Assembly: GCF_019733395.1 (NCBI RefSeq)
Contig: NZ_JAIHOO010000001.1
Location: 4,132,820 to 4,196,819 of the forward strand
Reading direction: 5' to 3'
DNA: 64,000 nucleotides
Source of the DNA: Lysobacter sp. BMK333-48F3
Lineage (GTDB): Bacteria; Pseudomonadota; Gammaproteobacteria; Xanthomonadales; Xanthomonadaceae
The position numbers and the translations under genes were made by a program. The notes beneath the pieces are model-generated. The model did no database searches and had not been told where the DNA came from. It saw nothing but the letters and a program-made list of their open reading frames with translations. Shown here in pieces: positions 53,293 to 61,804 of this stretch (position 1 is its first letter; every line of letters starts with the position of its first letter).

Positions 53293-53601
53293 CTACTGCC
53301 TGGCCTGGTGCGTGGGGTAGAGTCCGGACAGCACATACTTGTCGGCCGGGCCGTTTTTCCCGGCCCTGCGCTTGATCGTCCTGAAGCTGCCGCCTTCGCA
53401 CTTCTCGACGCAACCGTCGTAGGTCTCCATGCATTTGTTGGTGCAGCTTTCGTCGTCGTCGCCGCAACCGCCGATGCAAGATCTCAGTTGGCCCAGGCAG
53501 GCCGCGATGCAAGCCTGGTCGCAGCTGCTGGGACGGATCGCGTCGCGGACGAAGGAAGGAGCCGGCCTGTGGGCCGGGGCGGTCAGAGGGGGGCGATTCA
53601 T
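53293..53601 (-). CDS. Small protein with a regular CX3C helical Cys pattern
   Basis: 102 residues; the ATG at 53601 overlaps the previous stop (ATGA) and has GAGGA seven bases upstream. The middle (about residues 27-68) has nine Cys in the regular order C-x3-C-x3-C-x6-C-x3-C-x6-C-x3-C-x6-C-x3-C. Repeated CX3C spaced by six residues places Cys on the same face of helices, as in helical-hairpin disulfide or metal-binding proteins. No signal peptide is evident. The C-terminal 30 residues are basic and Cys-free (FRTIKRRAGKNGP). Function unknown; its place in the PatG-like operon suggests a substrate or helper. Confidence 0.78.
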   Translation of the reverse strand: MNRPPLTAPAHRPAPSFVRDAIRPSSCDQACIAACLGQLRSCIGGCGDDDESCTNKCMETYDGCVEKCEGGSFRTIKRRAGKNGPADKYVLSGLYPTHQARQ

Positions 53602-53801
53602 GATTGTCCTCGCTGGTCGGGGTTGGACTTCTTGGTGAGCGCGGGAATCGGAACCCAGTCGTTCAAGATCCGTTCCCGGGCCTTGCAGCCGGCGCACGCG
53701 GGCACGCCGGCTTTATTGAATGCGCGACGAAGCAGGGTGCCCAGGCCGGGGCCCGAACTGTCCGCATCCGTCGCGGGAGGAAGTCGCTTGGGCAGGTGCA
53801 T
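53598..53801 (-). CDS. Small protein with a CxxC motif, PatG operon
   Basis: 67 residues starting three bases after the stop of the PatA/PatG-like gene and overlapping the next gene by four bases. A central segment, GTLLRRAFNKAGVPACAGCKARERILNDWVPI, carries one CxxC within an amphipathic helix; I recall this short 'CxxC plus RxxxLN' block from small proteins of unknown role next to peptide genes. There is no signal peptide. It could be a leader-like carrier peptide, a redox or metal-binding helper, or a partner of the protease. Confidence 0.78.
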   Translation of the reverse strand: MHLPKRLPPATDADSSGPGLGTLLRRAFNKAGVPACAGCKARERILNDWVPIPALTKKSNPDQRGQS

Positions 53802-53804
53802 GGA

Positions 53805-55682
53805 CTAGACCTCGTTCCAGAACCGCGGCTGGCCGACGCCGATCGGCAGAACATCGCTCACATCGACGGTGAAGCGGCACGCCCGCCTGGCGCGCATCAG
53901 GTTTTCCGGGTCGAAGAAGCGCATCTTCACGTCGTACAGCTCGTCGTCGGACTTGGCGAGCGGGCTCTTCTCGACCGAGATGGCTTCGAGCACCCGGCCT
54001 TCACGAAGCGATTGCTTGAACACGCTTGCGGCCTGGAAGACATTGGTCGCCGAGTAGTTCAAGGCCCGATCCTCCGGGCTCAAGCCGTTGTTGCGGAAAT
54101 CGAAGTAGATGCGGCTCAGGAAGTCTTCGACACCGTCCTTGAGCGCCTGGTCGTCGTCGCTGTCGGCGAGAGCCTCGAGCAGCGCCTTGGTCGACCAGCT
54201 GTACATGCCGCGGACGTCAGGCGCCAAAACCGGCACCGTCTCGCCGGACTGCAGCGCGATCGTCCGTCCGGACGAATAGCCGCAAATGGATATGCGTTCG
54301 ATGTCCGGATCGCCGAGGAAATCGAGCAGCTTCTGGTAGGTGACGTGGGCGAACGGGCCGACCGGGGTGATGGCGTAAAGGACGGTGCCGTCCAGCTTCA
54401 ACAGCCACACCACGGACGGCGCCTCGTGCAGGTTCGCCTTCAGATACGTACCGATGTCCCTGCCGGCGGCCGACTGGCTGAAGCTGTTTCGGGACGATTC
54501 GCTGTAGTACTCGACCGCCAGCTCGCCCAGGGCGTAGACCAGTTGAGGCTGCTTGCAGGTGGTGCATCCCGACGAAGGCTTCACCAACTCCTCCTGGCCG
54601 TACGCGCGGTCGGCGGCGTACGCGACAACGTCCTCGTGCCCGGCATCACGCCCCGGATCGTACGAGTTGGCGACGGAGAGGGCATGCGGATTCGCTTCCG
54701 GCATGGACTCGTCTTGTTCTTTCTGCGGGGTCGCGTGGGTCGAGGTAGGGTCCGACATGCCGTGCTCCTTCTGGTTTTCTGAGTTGACTAGGAAAGCGTG
54801 AGCGGCCGCCACATCCATGATTCCCGATAGCAACTGGCGGCAGTGTTTGCTGTCCGGATCTCGTTCGCAGCCCCGGGCCGATTCGAGCATCGCTTGGCGC
54901 ACCCGGCGCGGGTCGATGCGGCCGTAGCGCGCAAGCTGCACGCTCATCAGCAGCGCGGCGGCGCCGGCGACGATGGGCGTGGCGAAACTGGTGCCGCTTC
55001 TGCGGCGAACGCCTCCGCCGGGCCTGGCTCCCAGGATGTGCTCGCCGGGCGCCAGGATTCCGCGGCCGCGGTATGCGTCGCTCCAGTTGCTGTTGCGCAT
55101 CGGCGCTCCGGACGCGCCCAATGCGCCCACCGCCAGGACCTCGGGCAGCGCTGCCGGAATATGCGCGCAATCGCATCCGTCGTTGCCGGCGGCGGCTATC
55201 ACCAGCACGTTGTTTCTGACGCAACGCTCCAGGGCGCGTTTCAACAGTCCGTCGGCCGGTTGTCCCGCCGACTTGATCAGCTGGCCTGCGCTGATCGTGA
55301 CGATATCGGCACCGTTGCCGACGGCCAGGTCGATCGCATGCGCCAGGTACGATTGCGTGCAGAAGCTGCGTCCTGCGCGCGGCCGGTCATCGAAGATCTT
55401 GATCAGCAAGCCGGTGCAGTTCGGCGCCACCCCCGACACGGCACCGCGGCCGAAGATCACGCTGGCGATATGGGTTCCGTGCTGGTGCGCCGGCGAATCC
55501 GATGGCGCCTGGTTTTCGCCGAGCGCGGTCAGCGCCGCTCCCTGGAAGCAGGGGTGCAATACATCCACGGCCCCGTCCAGCACGGCGATGCGGACTTCGC
55601 GGCTGCCGAGCGTTTCCCGCTGCAGTGCGGCGATGTCCTTCCAGGTTTTTTCGCCGAGATCTTCGTGCCGCGGGATATTCAT
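53805..55682 (-). CDS. PatA/PatG-type subtilisin-like peptide maturation protease
   Basis: About 625 residues with the ATG at 55682; ATGs at 55727 and 55841 would lengthen it and no start has a good ribosome-binding site. Residues 25-275 form a subtilase domain with a complete triad, Asp36 (AVLDGAV), His68 (HQHGTH) and Ser232 (SGTSFATP), and oxyanion Asn167 (AAGNDG). A low-complexity Glu/Ser/His linker follows. The C-terminal ~270 residues match the PatG C-terminal domain of cyanobactin proteases (VYALGELAVEY, YAITPVGPFA, YSATNVFQAA, FTVDVSDVLPIG). Cyanobactin PatA removes leaders and PatG macrocyclises. No heterocyclase, transporter or canonical PatE precursor is nearby, so the substrate is probably one of the co-transcribed Cys-containing peptides. 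Confidence 0.9.
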   Translation of the reverse strand: MNIPRHEDLGEKTWKDIAALQRETLGSREVRIAVLDGAVDVLHPCFQGAALTALGENQAPSDSPAHQHGTHIASVIFGRGAVSGVAPNCTGLLIKIFDDRPRAGRSFCTQSYLAHAIDLAVGNGADIVTISAGQLIKSAGQPADGLLKRALERCVRNNVLVIAAAGNDGCDCAHIPAALPEVLAVGALGASGAPMRNSNWSDAYRGRGILAPGEHILGARPGGGVRRRSGTSFATPIVAGAAALLMSVQLARYGRIDPRRVRQAMLESARGCERDPDSKHCRQLLSGIMDVAAAHAFLVNSENQKEHGMSDPTSTHATPQKEQDESMPEANPHALSVANSYDPGRDAGHEDVVAYAADRAYGQEELVKPSSGCTTCKQPQLVYALGELAVEYYSESSRNSFSQSAAGRDIGTYLKANLHEAPSVVWLLKLDGTVLYAITPVGPFAHVTYQKLLDFLGDPDIERISICGYSSGRTIALQSGETVPVLAPDVRGMYSWSTKALLEALADSDDDQALKDGVEDFLSRIYFDFRNNGLSPEDRALNYSATNVFQAASVFKQSLREGRVLEAISVEKSPLAKSDDELYDVKMRFFDPENLMRARRACRFTVDVSDVLPIGVGQPRFWNEV

Positions 55683-56149
55683 TCGTTGGTCCGTCGTTCG
55701 AGCCGCACCCGGCCCGGCCGTGGACATGCCGGGCTTTGCCGCGACAGCGCGATATCGCGCTTTTCCCAGGTCGGCGATCGGATCGCGGCGCCGGCTGCGG
55801 TAGGCGCAACGATGGGCTCGGCGCGACGGCGATGCACGCACCGAAATTTTCGGTTTTTCACTGCGAATGTCGGCAGGCGCGCGAATCTGCGACGGTGTTC
55901 GGAACCGGACGTGATCCAGTCCGAACCGGCCAGTCTGCGCAGCCGTGGCAGCGGGGAAACTTGCGAACAGCGACTCCGTTCGGTTTCGAGTCTCAGCCGG
56001 TGGGCCCGGACCGCCGCCTCGGTCCCGGCGTTAGCTGTTGGCCGTTGCTGCAGACCGTATGCGGCGGTTTCCCCTGGCGAGGGACGGCGCTGTCATCGCC
56101 GCCGCCCGGCGTGCGTTGCCAGTTGCAGCCGACGCCGCAAGGAACCGCC
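55683..56149. other. Divergent intergenic region upstream of the PatG-like gene
   Basis: 467 bases between the PatG-like gene and the divergent esterase gene. Frame-extended starts of the protease reach into it. I see no further gene. A strong sigma-70 promoter is not obvious for either side. The last 15 bases hold AAGGA, the ribosome-binding site of the esterase gene. Confidence 0.45.
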
Positions 56150-57022
56150 ATGCGCCACCTGTCCGCCCCCCGCTTGCTTGCCGCCCTGTCGGGTCGGCTT
56201 TGCCTGCTTGCGGCACTCGCTGTCCCTGGATTCGCATCGGCGGCCGAGGCCTCGGTCGCGCAACGCGACCTGGCCTACGGCCCCGACCCGGCGCAGCGCT
56301 TGGACGTTTACAGCCCGCATCGGGCAAGCGGCGCGCCTATCGTGCTGATGGTCCATGGCGGCGGCTGGCGCATCGGCGACAAGGCGGCACGCGGCGTGGT
56401 TCAGGCCAAGGCCGCGCACTGGAACGCGCAGGACCGGATCGTGGTCTCGATCAACTACCGGCTACTGCCGCAGGCCGACCCGCTGCAGCAGGCCGCGGAC
56501 GTGGCGCGCGCCCTGGCCTATGTGCAACGCGAGGCGCCGCGCTGGGGCGGCGACGCGACACGCCTGGTCTTGATGGGGCATTCGGCCGGCGCGCACCTGG
56601 TGGCGCTGCTGGCGGCCGCACCGGAGCTGGCGCGCGCGCAGGGGGCGCGGCCTTGGAGCGGGACGGTCGCGCTGGACAGCGCCGCCTACGACGTCGAGGC
56701 CTTGATGCGCCGGCCGCACCTGCGCCTGTACGACCAGGCGTTCGGCGCGGATTCGCGCTATTGGCGCGAGGCTTCGCCGACCCGGCGCCTGCGCGGCGCG
56801 CCGGCACCGATGCTGTTGGTCTGTTCCAGCCGACGCCGGCAGTCCTGCCCGCAGGCGCGCGACTACGCCCGCCGCGCCGTCGACCTGGGCGGGCGCGCGC
56901 AGGTGCTGCCGCTCGGGTTGGACCATGCGGCCATCAACGCCGAGCTCGGCGCCGAAGGCGACTACACCGCCCGGGTGGATGCGTTCCTGGCCTCGCTATG
57001 GGCGCCTGCGCGCCGCGATTGA
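56150..57022 (+). CDS. Exported alpha/beta hydrolase (esterase, BD-FAE/HSL-like)
   Basis: 290 residues starting at the ATG at 56150, with AAGGA six bases upstream. A signal peptide (about 1-31, ending ASAAEA) is followed by an esterase domain with the oxyanion motif HGGGW, nucleophile Ser145 in GHSAG, and a likely His in GLDHAAIN. The N-terminal YGPDPAQRLDVYSP block is typical of the BD-FAE/carboxylesterase group that act on feruloyl or short acyl esters. The protein is expected in the periplasm or outside the cell. No operon link to its neighbours is clear. Confidence 0.88.
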   Translation: MRHLSAPRLLAALSGRLCLLAALAVPGFASAAEASVAQRDLAYGPDPAQRLDVYSPHRASGAPIVLMVHGGGWRIGDKAARGVVQAKAAHWNAQDRIVVSINYRLLPQADPLQQAADVARALAYVQREAPRWGGDATRLVLMGHSAGAHLVALLAAAPELARAQGARPWSGTVALDSAAYDVEALMRRPHLRLYDQAFGADSRYWREASPTRRLRGAPAPMLLVCSSRRRQSCPQARDYARRAVDLGGRAQVLPLGLDHAAINAELGAEGDYTARVDAFLASLWAPARRD

Positions 57023-57182
57023 TCGTGGCCACCGGTCGATCCGGCACGGTCGACCGGCGTCGTTGCCGGTTGTAGCATCGCCCTGGATCGCGATATCGAC
57101 CAGGGCGGTCGGTCATGGCGCGCGGGCCGCGCCGTCCAGTCGCTCGAATCGCCCCATCCATCGCCTTCGGCCGGAGTCCGCC

Positions 57183-58139
57183 ATGCATCGCAATCGCGTT
57201 TCCATCCTGATCGCCGCCGTGCTGGGCGGCGCTCTGCTGGGCGCCTGCTCGCGCCCGCCGCCTGCCGCCACCGACGAACCCGCGCCGGCGGCAGCGACCG
57301 CTGCGGCGCCCGCGCCGGCTGCTGCCGATACCGGCGCATTCGCGTTCCGGATCGGCGCACTCGAGGCTTACGCGCTGAAGGACGGCGACATCGACGTCGC
57401 CAACGACGGCAAGACCTTCGCCATCGGCGAGCCGGCCGAACAGGTCGCGGCCTTGCTGAGCGCGGCCGGTCAGCCGACCGACGTGCTGCACCTGAGCATC
57501 CAGCCCTTGCTGGTGCGCAGCGGCGCCCGGGTCCTGCTGTTCGACACCGGCGCCGCCGGCGTTTCCTTCGCCCAGGCCGGTCGCTTGCCGGCCTCCCTGC
57601 GCGCCGCCGGCGTCGAGCCGGCGCAGGTCACCGACATCTTCATCTCGCACGGACACCCGGACCACGTCGGCGGCCTGCGCACGGGCGAGGGCGGCCTGGC
57701 CTTCGCCAACGCGACCATCCATCTGTCCAGGCCCGAATGGGAGGCGCTGAAGGGCGACCCCGGCAACGCCGCCCTGGTGGCCGCGATCGCGCCCAAGGTC
57801 CAGGCCTTCGAGCCGAATGCGGCGATCGTTCCCGGCTTGGTCGCCGCGGTCGCTGTCGACGGCCATACGCCCGGCCACAGCGCGTACGAGATCGTTTCCG
57901 GCAACGAACGCCTGTTGTACCTGGGCGATACCGCGCACCATCACGTGATCTCGGTGCAGCGCCCGGAATGGACGGTGGACTACGACCGCGACGCGCCGTT
58001 GGCCGAAGCCAGCCGGCGCGCCCTGCTGCAGCGCGCCGCCGAGCAGGATCTGCACGTGTACGCCGTGCACTTTCCGTTCCCGGGCCTGGGGCGGATCAAG
58101 CGCGAAGGCGACGGCTTCGCCTGGGTGGCCGATCGCTGA
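57183..58139 (+). CDS. MBL-fold metallo-hydrolase, lipoprotein
   Basis: 318 residues with a lipoprotein signal (lipobox LLGAC, Cys22) and an Ala/Pro-rich linker to about residue 50. The metallo-beta-lactamase motif HGHPDH is at 156-161, with GHTPGH and YLGDTAHH supplying further metal ligands. The layout resembles quorum-quenching lactonase-like and related hydrolases (LLFDTGAAG at the domain start). It is anchored in an envelope membrane. The substrate cannot be read from sequence; a lactonase or alkylsulfatase-like role is possible. Confidence 0.88.
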   Translation: MHRNRVSILIAAVLGGALLGACSRPPPAATDEPAPAAATAAAPAPAAADTGAFAFRIGALEAYALKDGDIDVANDGKTFAIGEPAEQVAALLSAAGQPTDVLHLSIQPLLVRSGARVLLFDTGAAGVSFAQAGRLPASLRAAGVEPAQVTDIFISHGHPDHVGGLRTGEGGLAFANATIHLSRPEWEALKGDPGNAALVAAIAPKVQAFEPNAAIVPGLVAAVAVDGHTPGHSAYEIVSGNERLLYLGDTAHHHVISVQRPEWTVDYDRDAPLAEASRRALLQRAAEQDLHVYAVHFPFPGLGRIKREGDGFAWVADR

Positions 58140-58256
58140 AAGCCGGGGGCGGTCGGGGCAGGGGAGTTCTCTTCGCCCGCTCCGGCTGCACAGCCAGGAC
58201 GCGCCGGGGCGACGCCTGGCACCTGCCGACAGCGTGCGTGCGCCGGCGGGATGCGC

Positions 58257-61200
58257 TCAGCGACGACCGTCCGGTGTGGCGCCATTGGTCACGCGCAGGC
58301 CGATCGAGCGCCGCAGATAGCGCCGCAACTGCGGTTCGTCGAAGGCCGGCTCGGCGATGCCGCTGCCGCGCAGGAATTCGTCGACGTTGCCGCAGTCCCA
58401 ACGATAGCCGTCCTGATACAACTCGGCCGTCGACTGGCCGTCGCGCACGACATCCTTGAACAGGCTCAGCAGCGGGTACAGTGGCGCTGTGTGGTCGTTC
58501 TCCCACAGCGCGCACCAGGCGCGATAGGGCAGCCGCGGCAGACGCAGTCCCGACGCTGCCTCCAGCTTGGCGAAGAATTCGTGCAGGGTGAGATTGTTCC
58601 GGTCGCGGTTGACCAGGTTGAATTTCTTGCCGATGGCCGCCGGATTGCGCGAAATATGGGCGATGGCCCGGGTCATGTAGTCGACGCTGGTCAGCCCCTC
58701 GCGGAAATTGCGTAGCTCCGGAACGCCGCCGTACGCGATGCAGGTGCGGACCAGCCGGGACCACCATTGGTAATCGGCGCAACGGCCGGAACGGCCGTGG
58801 AAGGTCGCGTAGCCCAGGCGGAAGGTCATCAGCGGCAGGCCGCGGCTCGCCGCCATATCGGCGATCTTTTCCATCACCCATTTGCTGCGGACGTAGCCGA
58901 TGTCGGCGCTCACCGCGGTCAGGTTCTGGTCGATGTCGTCGTCCTCGCGCATCATCTGCTTGCCGGTGTACCGGTGCCCCCAGCTGTAGACCGAAATCGT
59001 CGACATCAGGGCCAGCGGCTTGAGCCGGCCGGCGGCGCAGAAGGCCAGGACCTCGCGCAGCCCCAGCACGTTGTCGCGGCGCAGATGCGAGTAGGGCTGG
59101 ATGAAGTTGACCGCACTGGCGCAGTGGTAGACCAGGTCGGCCGATCCGGCCAGATAGTCGTGCTCGCCGGCGGCCAGTCCCAGCCGCGGCTCGGCCAGGT
59201 CCGCCGGGTAGGCGCGCACCCGCAACAGGCCGCGCTCGCCGGGGTCCAGGGCGTACTTGGCCAAAGTCGCCTTCAGTCGCTCGCCGGCGGCGTTCTGGTC
59301 GCTGGCCCGGATCGGACAGTGGATCGTCGCGCTCGTGGTCGCGAGCAGATCGCACAGCAAGTGGGCGCCGACGAACCCGGTGGCGCCGGTCAGCACGACA
59401 TGCCGGGGCGCGGCGATCTGGCTCGTGTCGTATCCGGTGTCGAAGCGGGTGCCGTCGATCAGATGCAGGTCGGATTGCAGCGCCCGGATCGGTTCGGCGT
59501 CGATCGTGGGCGCGCTGCGGCCCGAGCGCTGTTCCAGCGCCGTGGCCAGGGCGCGAACGCTGGGAAATTCGTAGATGTCCCGGACATAGGCCTTGACCCC
59601 CAGCGCCTGGCCGATCTCGCGGGTCAGCTGGGCGGCGAGCAGCGATTGGCCGCCGATCGCGAAGTAGCTGTCGTCCCGGTCGAAATCGGCATGCCCGAGC
59701 GCGCGGGCGAAGATCGCCGCGATCTGCGCTTCGGTGTCGGTGCCGGTCTCGGCCGCCTGGGCAAGCGCTGCTGCGGCTTGCCGGCGTTGCGCGTAGCGCC
59801 GGAGCAGCTCGGTTTTGTCGGTCTTGCCGTTGGGCGTAAGCGGGAACGCATCCACTGTCATGAAGGCGGCGGGAATCATGTAGTCCGGCAACGTCGCGGC
59901 GAGCTGGGCGCGCAGCCCGGAAGGCGCGGCGTTCGCTTCCGTCGCGGCCGTCGCCTCGGCCACCACGAAGGCGACGATCTGCTTGCGACCGGGGTCGTCC
60001 GGCGCGGCGACCGCGACCGCGGCCTTGCGCACGCCGGGCAGCAACTGCAACTGCGCCTCGATTTCGCCCAGTTCGACCCGATTGCCGCGGATCTTGATCT
60101 GCTCGTCGCCTCGGCCGAGAAACTGGATCTCGCCGTCCGGCAACAGTCGCGCCAGGTCGCCGGTGCGGTACAGGCGCTGGCCGCCGACGTTCACGAAGCG
60201 CTCGCGAGTGAGCGCTTCGTTGTCGAGATAGCCGCGCGCCAGCCCCGGGCCGCCCAGGCAGAGCTCGCCTGTCTCGCCCGGAGGAACCGGGTCGAGGGAC
60301 GGATCGAGGATGTGCGCCGTCGCGCCCGCGATCGGTTTGCCGATCGAGTAGGGGGCGCCCGCGCTGGCGCTGGGCACCCGCCTGGAGGTGGCGAAAATGG
60401 TCGCCTCGGTGGGGCCGTAGTAGTCCACCAGGGTGTAGCCGATTCCGTCCAGGTCGACGGGGGTCAATTTTTCGCCGGCGGTGAACAGATAGCGCAAGCG
60501 CGTCCTCACGCCGCGGGTCGCCGCTACGACCTCCGGCACCATCACGGTCGGCACGAAGGCGTGGCTGATCGCATGGTCCGCATAGAACAGCGCCAGCACA
60601 GCAGGGTCCACACGCACGGCTTGCTCCAGCAGGTGCAGCGTCGCCCCGGCGCACAGGGCCGACCACACTTCCCACTGGGCGACGTCGAAACCGATCTTGG
60701 CCATCGAAGTCAGGCGACTGTCGCCGTTCACCTCGAACTCGCGGTTGTGCCAGTCGACCAGATTGCCGAGCGCCGCATGCTCAATGACGACGCCTTTGGG
60801 CAGACCGGTGGTGCCTGAGGTGAAGATCGCGTACGCGACATCGCCCGCGCCGGCCGCAACGGGCGGGGCCAACCGACCGGCCGGAGCGGCCGCGAGTTCG
60901 TCGATATCGAGCGCCTCGAATGCGTCGCGAGTCCAGGCCCCACGGGAACACAGCGCCAGCGCGGATCGGGTCTGGGCGACGATGTAGCGTTTTCTCGCGT
61001 CGGGATAGCCGTCGTCGATCGGCACATAGGCCGCGCCGGATTTGGCGATGCCGAGCAGGCCGACGACCAGGCTCGCAGAGCGGTCGCAGATCAAAGGCAC
61101 CAGCGATCCGGGCCCGATGCCGCGTTGGGCGAGGCGCGCCGCGACGAGGTCGCTGTCGCGATCGAGCTGCCGGTAGCTGATCGCGCGGCCGCGGTCGACC

Positions 61201-61271
61201 GCGGCGGTCGATTCGGGCTGTTCGATCGCGCGATTCCGAAACCGATCGACTACGCTGCGTATGGTCGGCAT
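58257..61271 (-). CDS. Stand-alone NRPS-like A-T-reductase (carboxylic acid reductase-like)
   Basis: 1004 residues from the ATG at 61271. An adenylation domain (about 1-490; TSGTTGLPKG, YYGPTEATIF, LYRTGDLARL) is followed by a carrier domain (about 505-575; FAIGGQSLLAAQL) and a thioester reductase domain (about 620-1000; VVLTGATGFVG and the YVRSK tyrosine-lysine pair). The product should be an aldehyde released by NAD(P)H. The pocket reads roughly DVWAFAYIF, which I cannot assign. There is no condensation domain. Comparable A-T-R enzymes reduce amino or aryl acids, as in aminoadipate reductase. The neighbours give no clear pathway. Confidence 0.92.
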   Translation of the reverse strand: MPTIRSVVDRFRNRAIEQPESTAAVDRGRAISYRQLDRDSDLVAARLAQRGIGPGSLVPLICDRSASLVVGLLGIAKSGAAYVPIDDGYPDARKRYIVAQTRSALALCSRGAWTRDAFEALDIDELAAAPAGRLAPPVAAGAGDVAYAIFTSGTTGLPKGVVIEHAALGNLVDWHNREFEVNGDSRLTSMAKIGFDVAQWEVWSALCAGATLHLLEQAVRVDPAVLALFYADHAISHAFVPTVMVPEVVAATRGVRTRLRYLFTAGEKLTPVDLDGIGYTLVDYYGPTEATIFATSRRVPSASAGAPYSIGKPIAGATAHILDPSLDPVPPGETGELCLGGPGLARGYLDNEALTRERFVNVGGQRLYRTGDLARLLPDGEIQFLGRGDEQIKIRGNRVELGEIEAQLQLLPGVRKAAVAVAAPDDPGRKQIVAFVVAEATAATEANAAPSGLRAQLAATLPDYMIPAAFMTVDAFPLTPNGKTDKTELLRRYAQRRQAAAALAQAAETGTDTEAQIAAIFARALGHADFDRDDSYFAIGGQSLLAAQLTREIGQALGVKAYVRDIYEFPSVRALATALEQRSGRSAPTIDAEPIRALQSDLHLIDGTRFDTGYDTSQIAAPRHVVLTGATGFVGAHLLCDLLATTSATIHCPIRASDQNAAGERLKATLAKYALDPGERGLLRVRAYPADLAEPRLGLAAGEHDYLAGSADLVYHCASAVNFIQPYSHLRRDNVLGLREVLAFCAAGRLKPLALMSTISVYSWGHRYTGKQMMREDDDIDQNLTAVSADIGYVRSKWVMEKIADMAASRGLPLMTFRLGYATFHGRSGRCADYQWWSRLVRTCIAYGGVPELRNFREGLTSVDYMTRAIAHISRNPAAIGKKFNLVNRDRNNLTLHEFFAKLEAASGLRLPRLPYRAWCALWENDHTAPLYPLLSLFKDVVRDGQSTAELYQDGYRWDCGNVDEFLRGSGIAEPAFDEPQLRRYLRRSIGLRVTNGATPDGRR

Positions 61272-61804
61272 GCCTGTGTCTCCGATGGTCGAAGTCGCCG
61301 CTGTGCCCACCGCGCATGCGACGGGACGCGGTCGCGTCCTCGCGCCATGGCGATTGCGCAGGCATTGCGGATGGAAAGACGATGGCCGCGAGGCATGCGC
61401 GAAGAGGAAATCGCCGGTGGATTTCGCTGCAACGCGCGCATCGCCTCGTTCGACGTACTGAGTACCGGTCGACGGCGCGTTGGTCTGTGATCGGATCGCA
61501 GTTCCGCTCTGCTCACCGACGCTAACGGTCGGACCGTTGATCCAGATCAATCCGACGCGATGCCGAAGGCTCTGGATGCCCGCCTGCGCGGGCATGACGA
61601 CTGGAAGATTCGTGGCGAAGCCGAGCCACCGTCATTCCCGATGAACGTCATCCCGCGAAAGCGGGGATCCAGGGCTTCACCGAGACAAGACCGCGAAGTC
61701 TGTGGGCGCCCGCCTGTGCGCAGAGGCAGGTCGTGGCGTCGCCGCGGAAACCGCGGCGGGCCGTCGACCGACCCGCCGCGCGTGCGGCCGTCTTCGGGCG
61801 ATGC
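61272..61804. other. Intergenic region with REP-like hairpins
   Basis: 533 bases between the end of the GH76-like gene and the start of the reductase gene, both on the minus strand. No gene with a ribosome-binding site is seen. The main content is the paired REP-like element listed separately. Confidence 0.5.
61572..61676. repeat. Pair of inverted REP-like hairpin units
   Basis: Left unit: GGATGCCCGCCTGCGCGGGC plus ATGACG, with an eight-base stem ATGCCCGC/GCGGGCAT. Right unit in opposite orientation: GTCATCCCGC-GAAA-GCGGGGATCC. Such 'GGATCCCCGC..GGGGATGACG' units in head-to-head pairs are common intergenic repeats in gamma-proteobacteria and xanthomonads. They sit downstream of a gene end, as usual. 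Confidence 0.75.

Noticed and set aside
54843..56348. 501-codon plus-strand ORF opposite the PatG-like gene
   Set aside because: Shadow of the protease; the minus frame has a complete subtilase triad and PatG domain.
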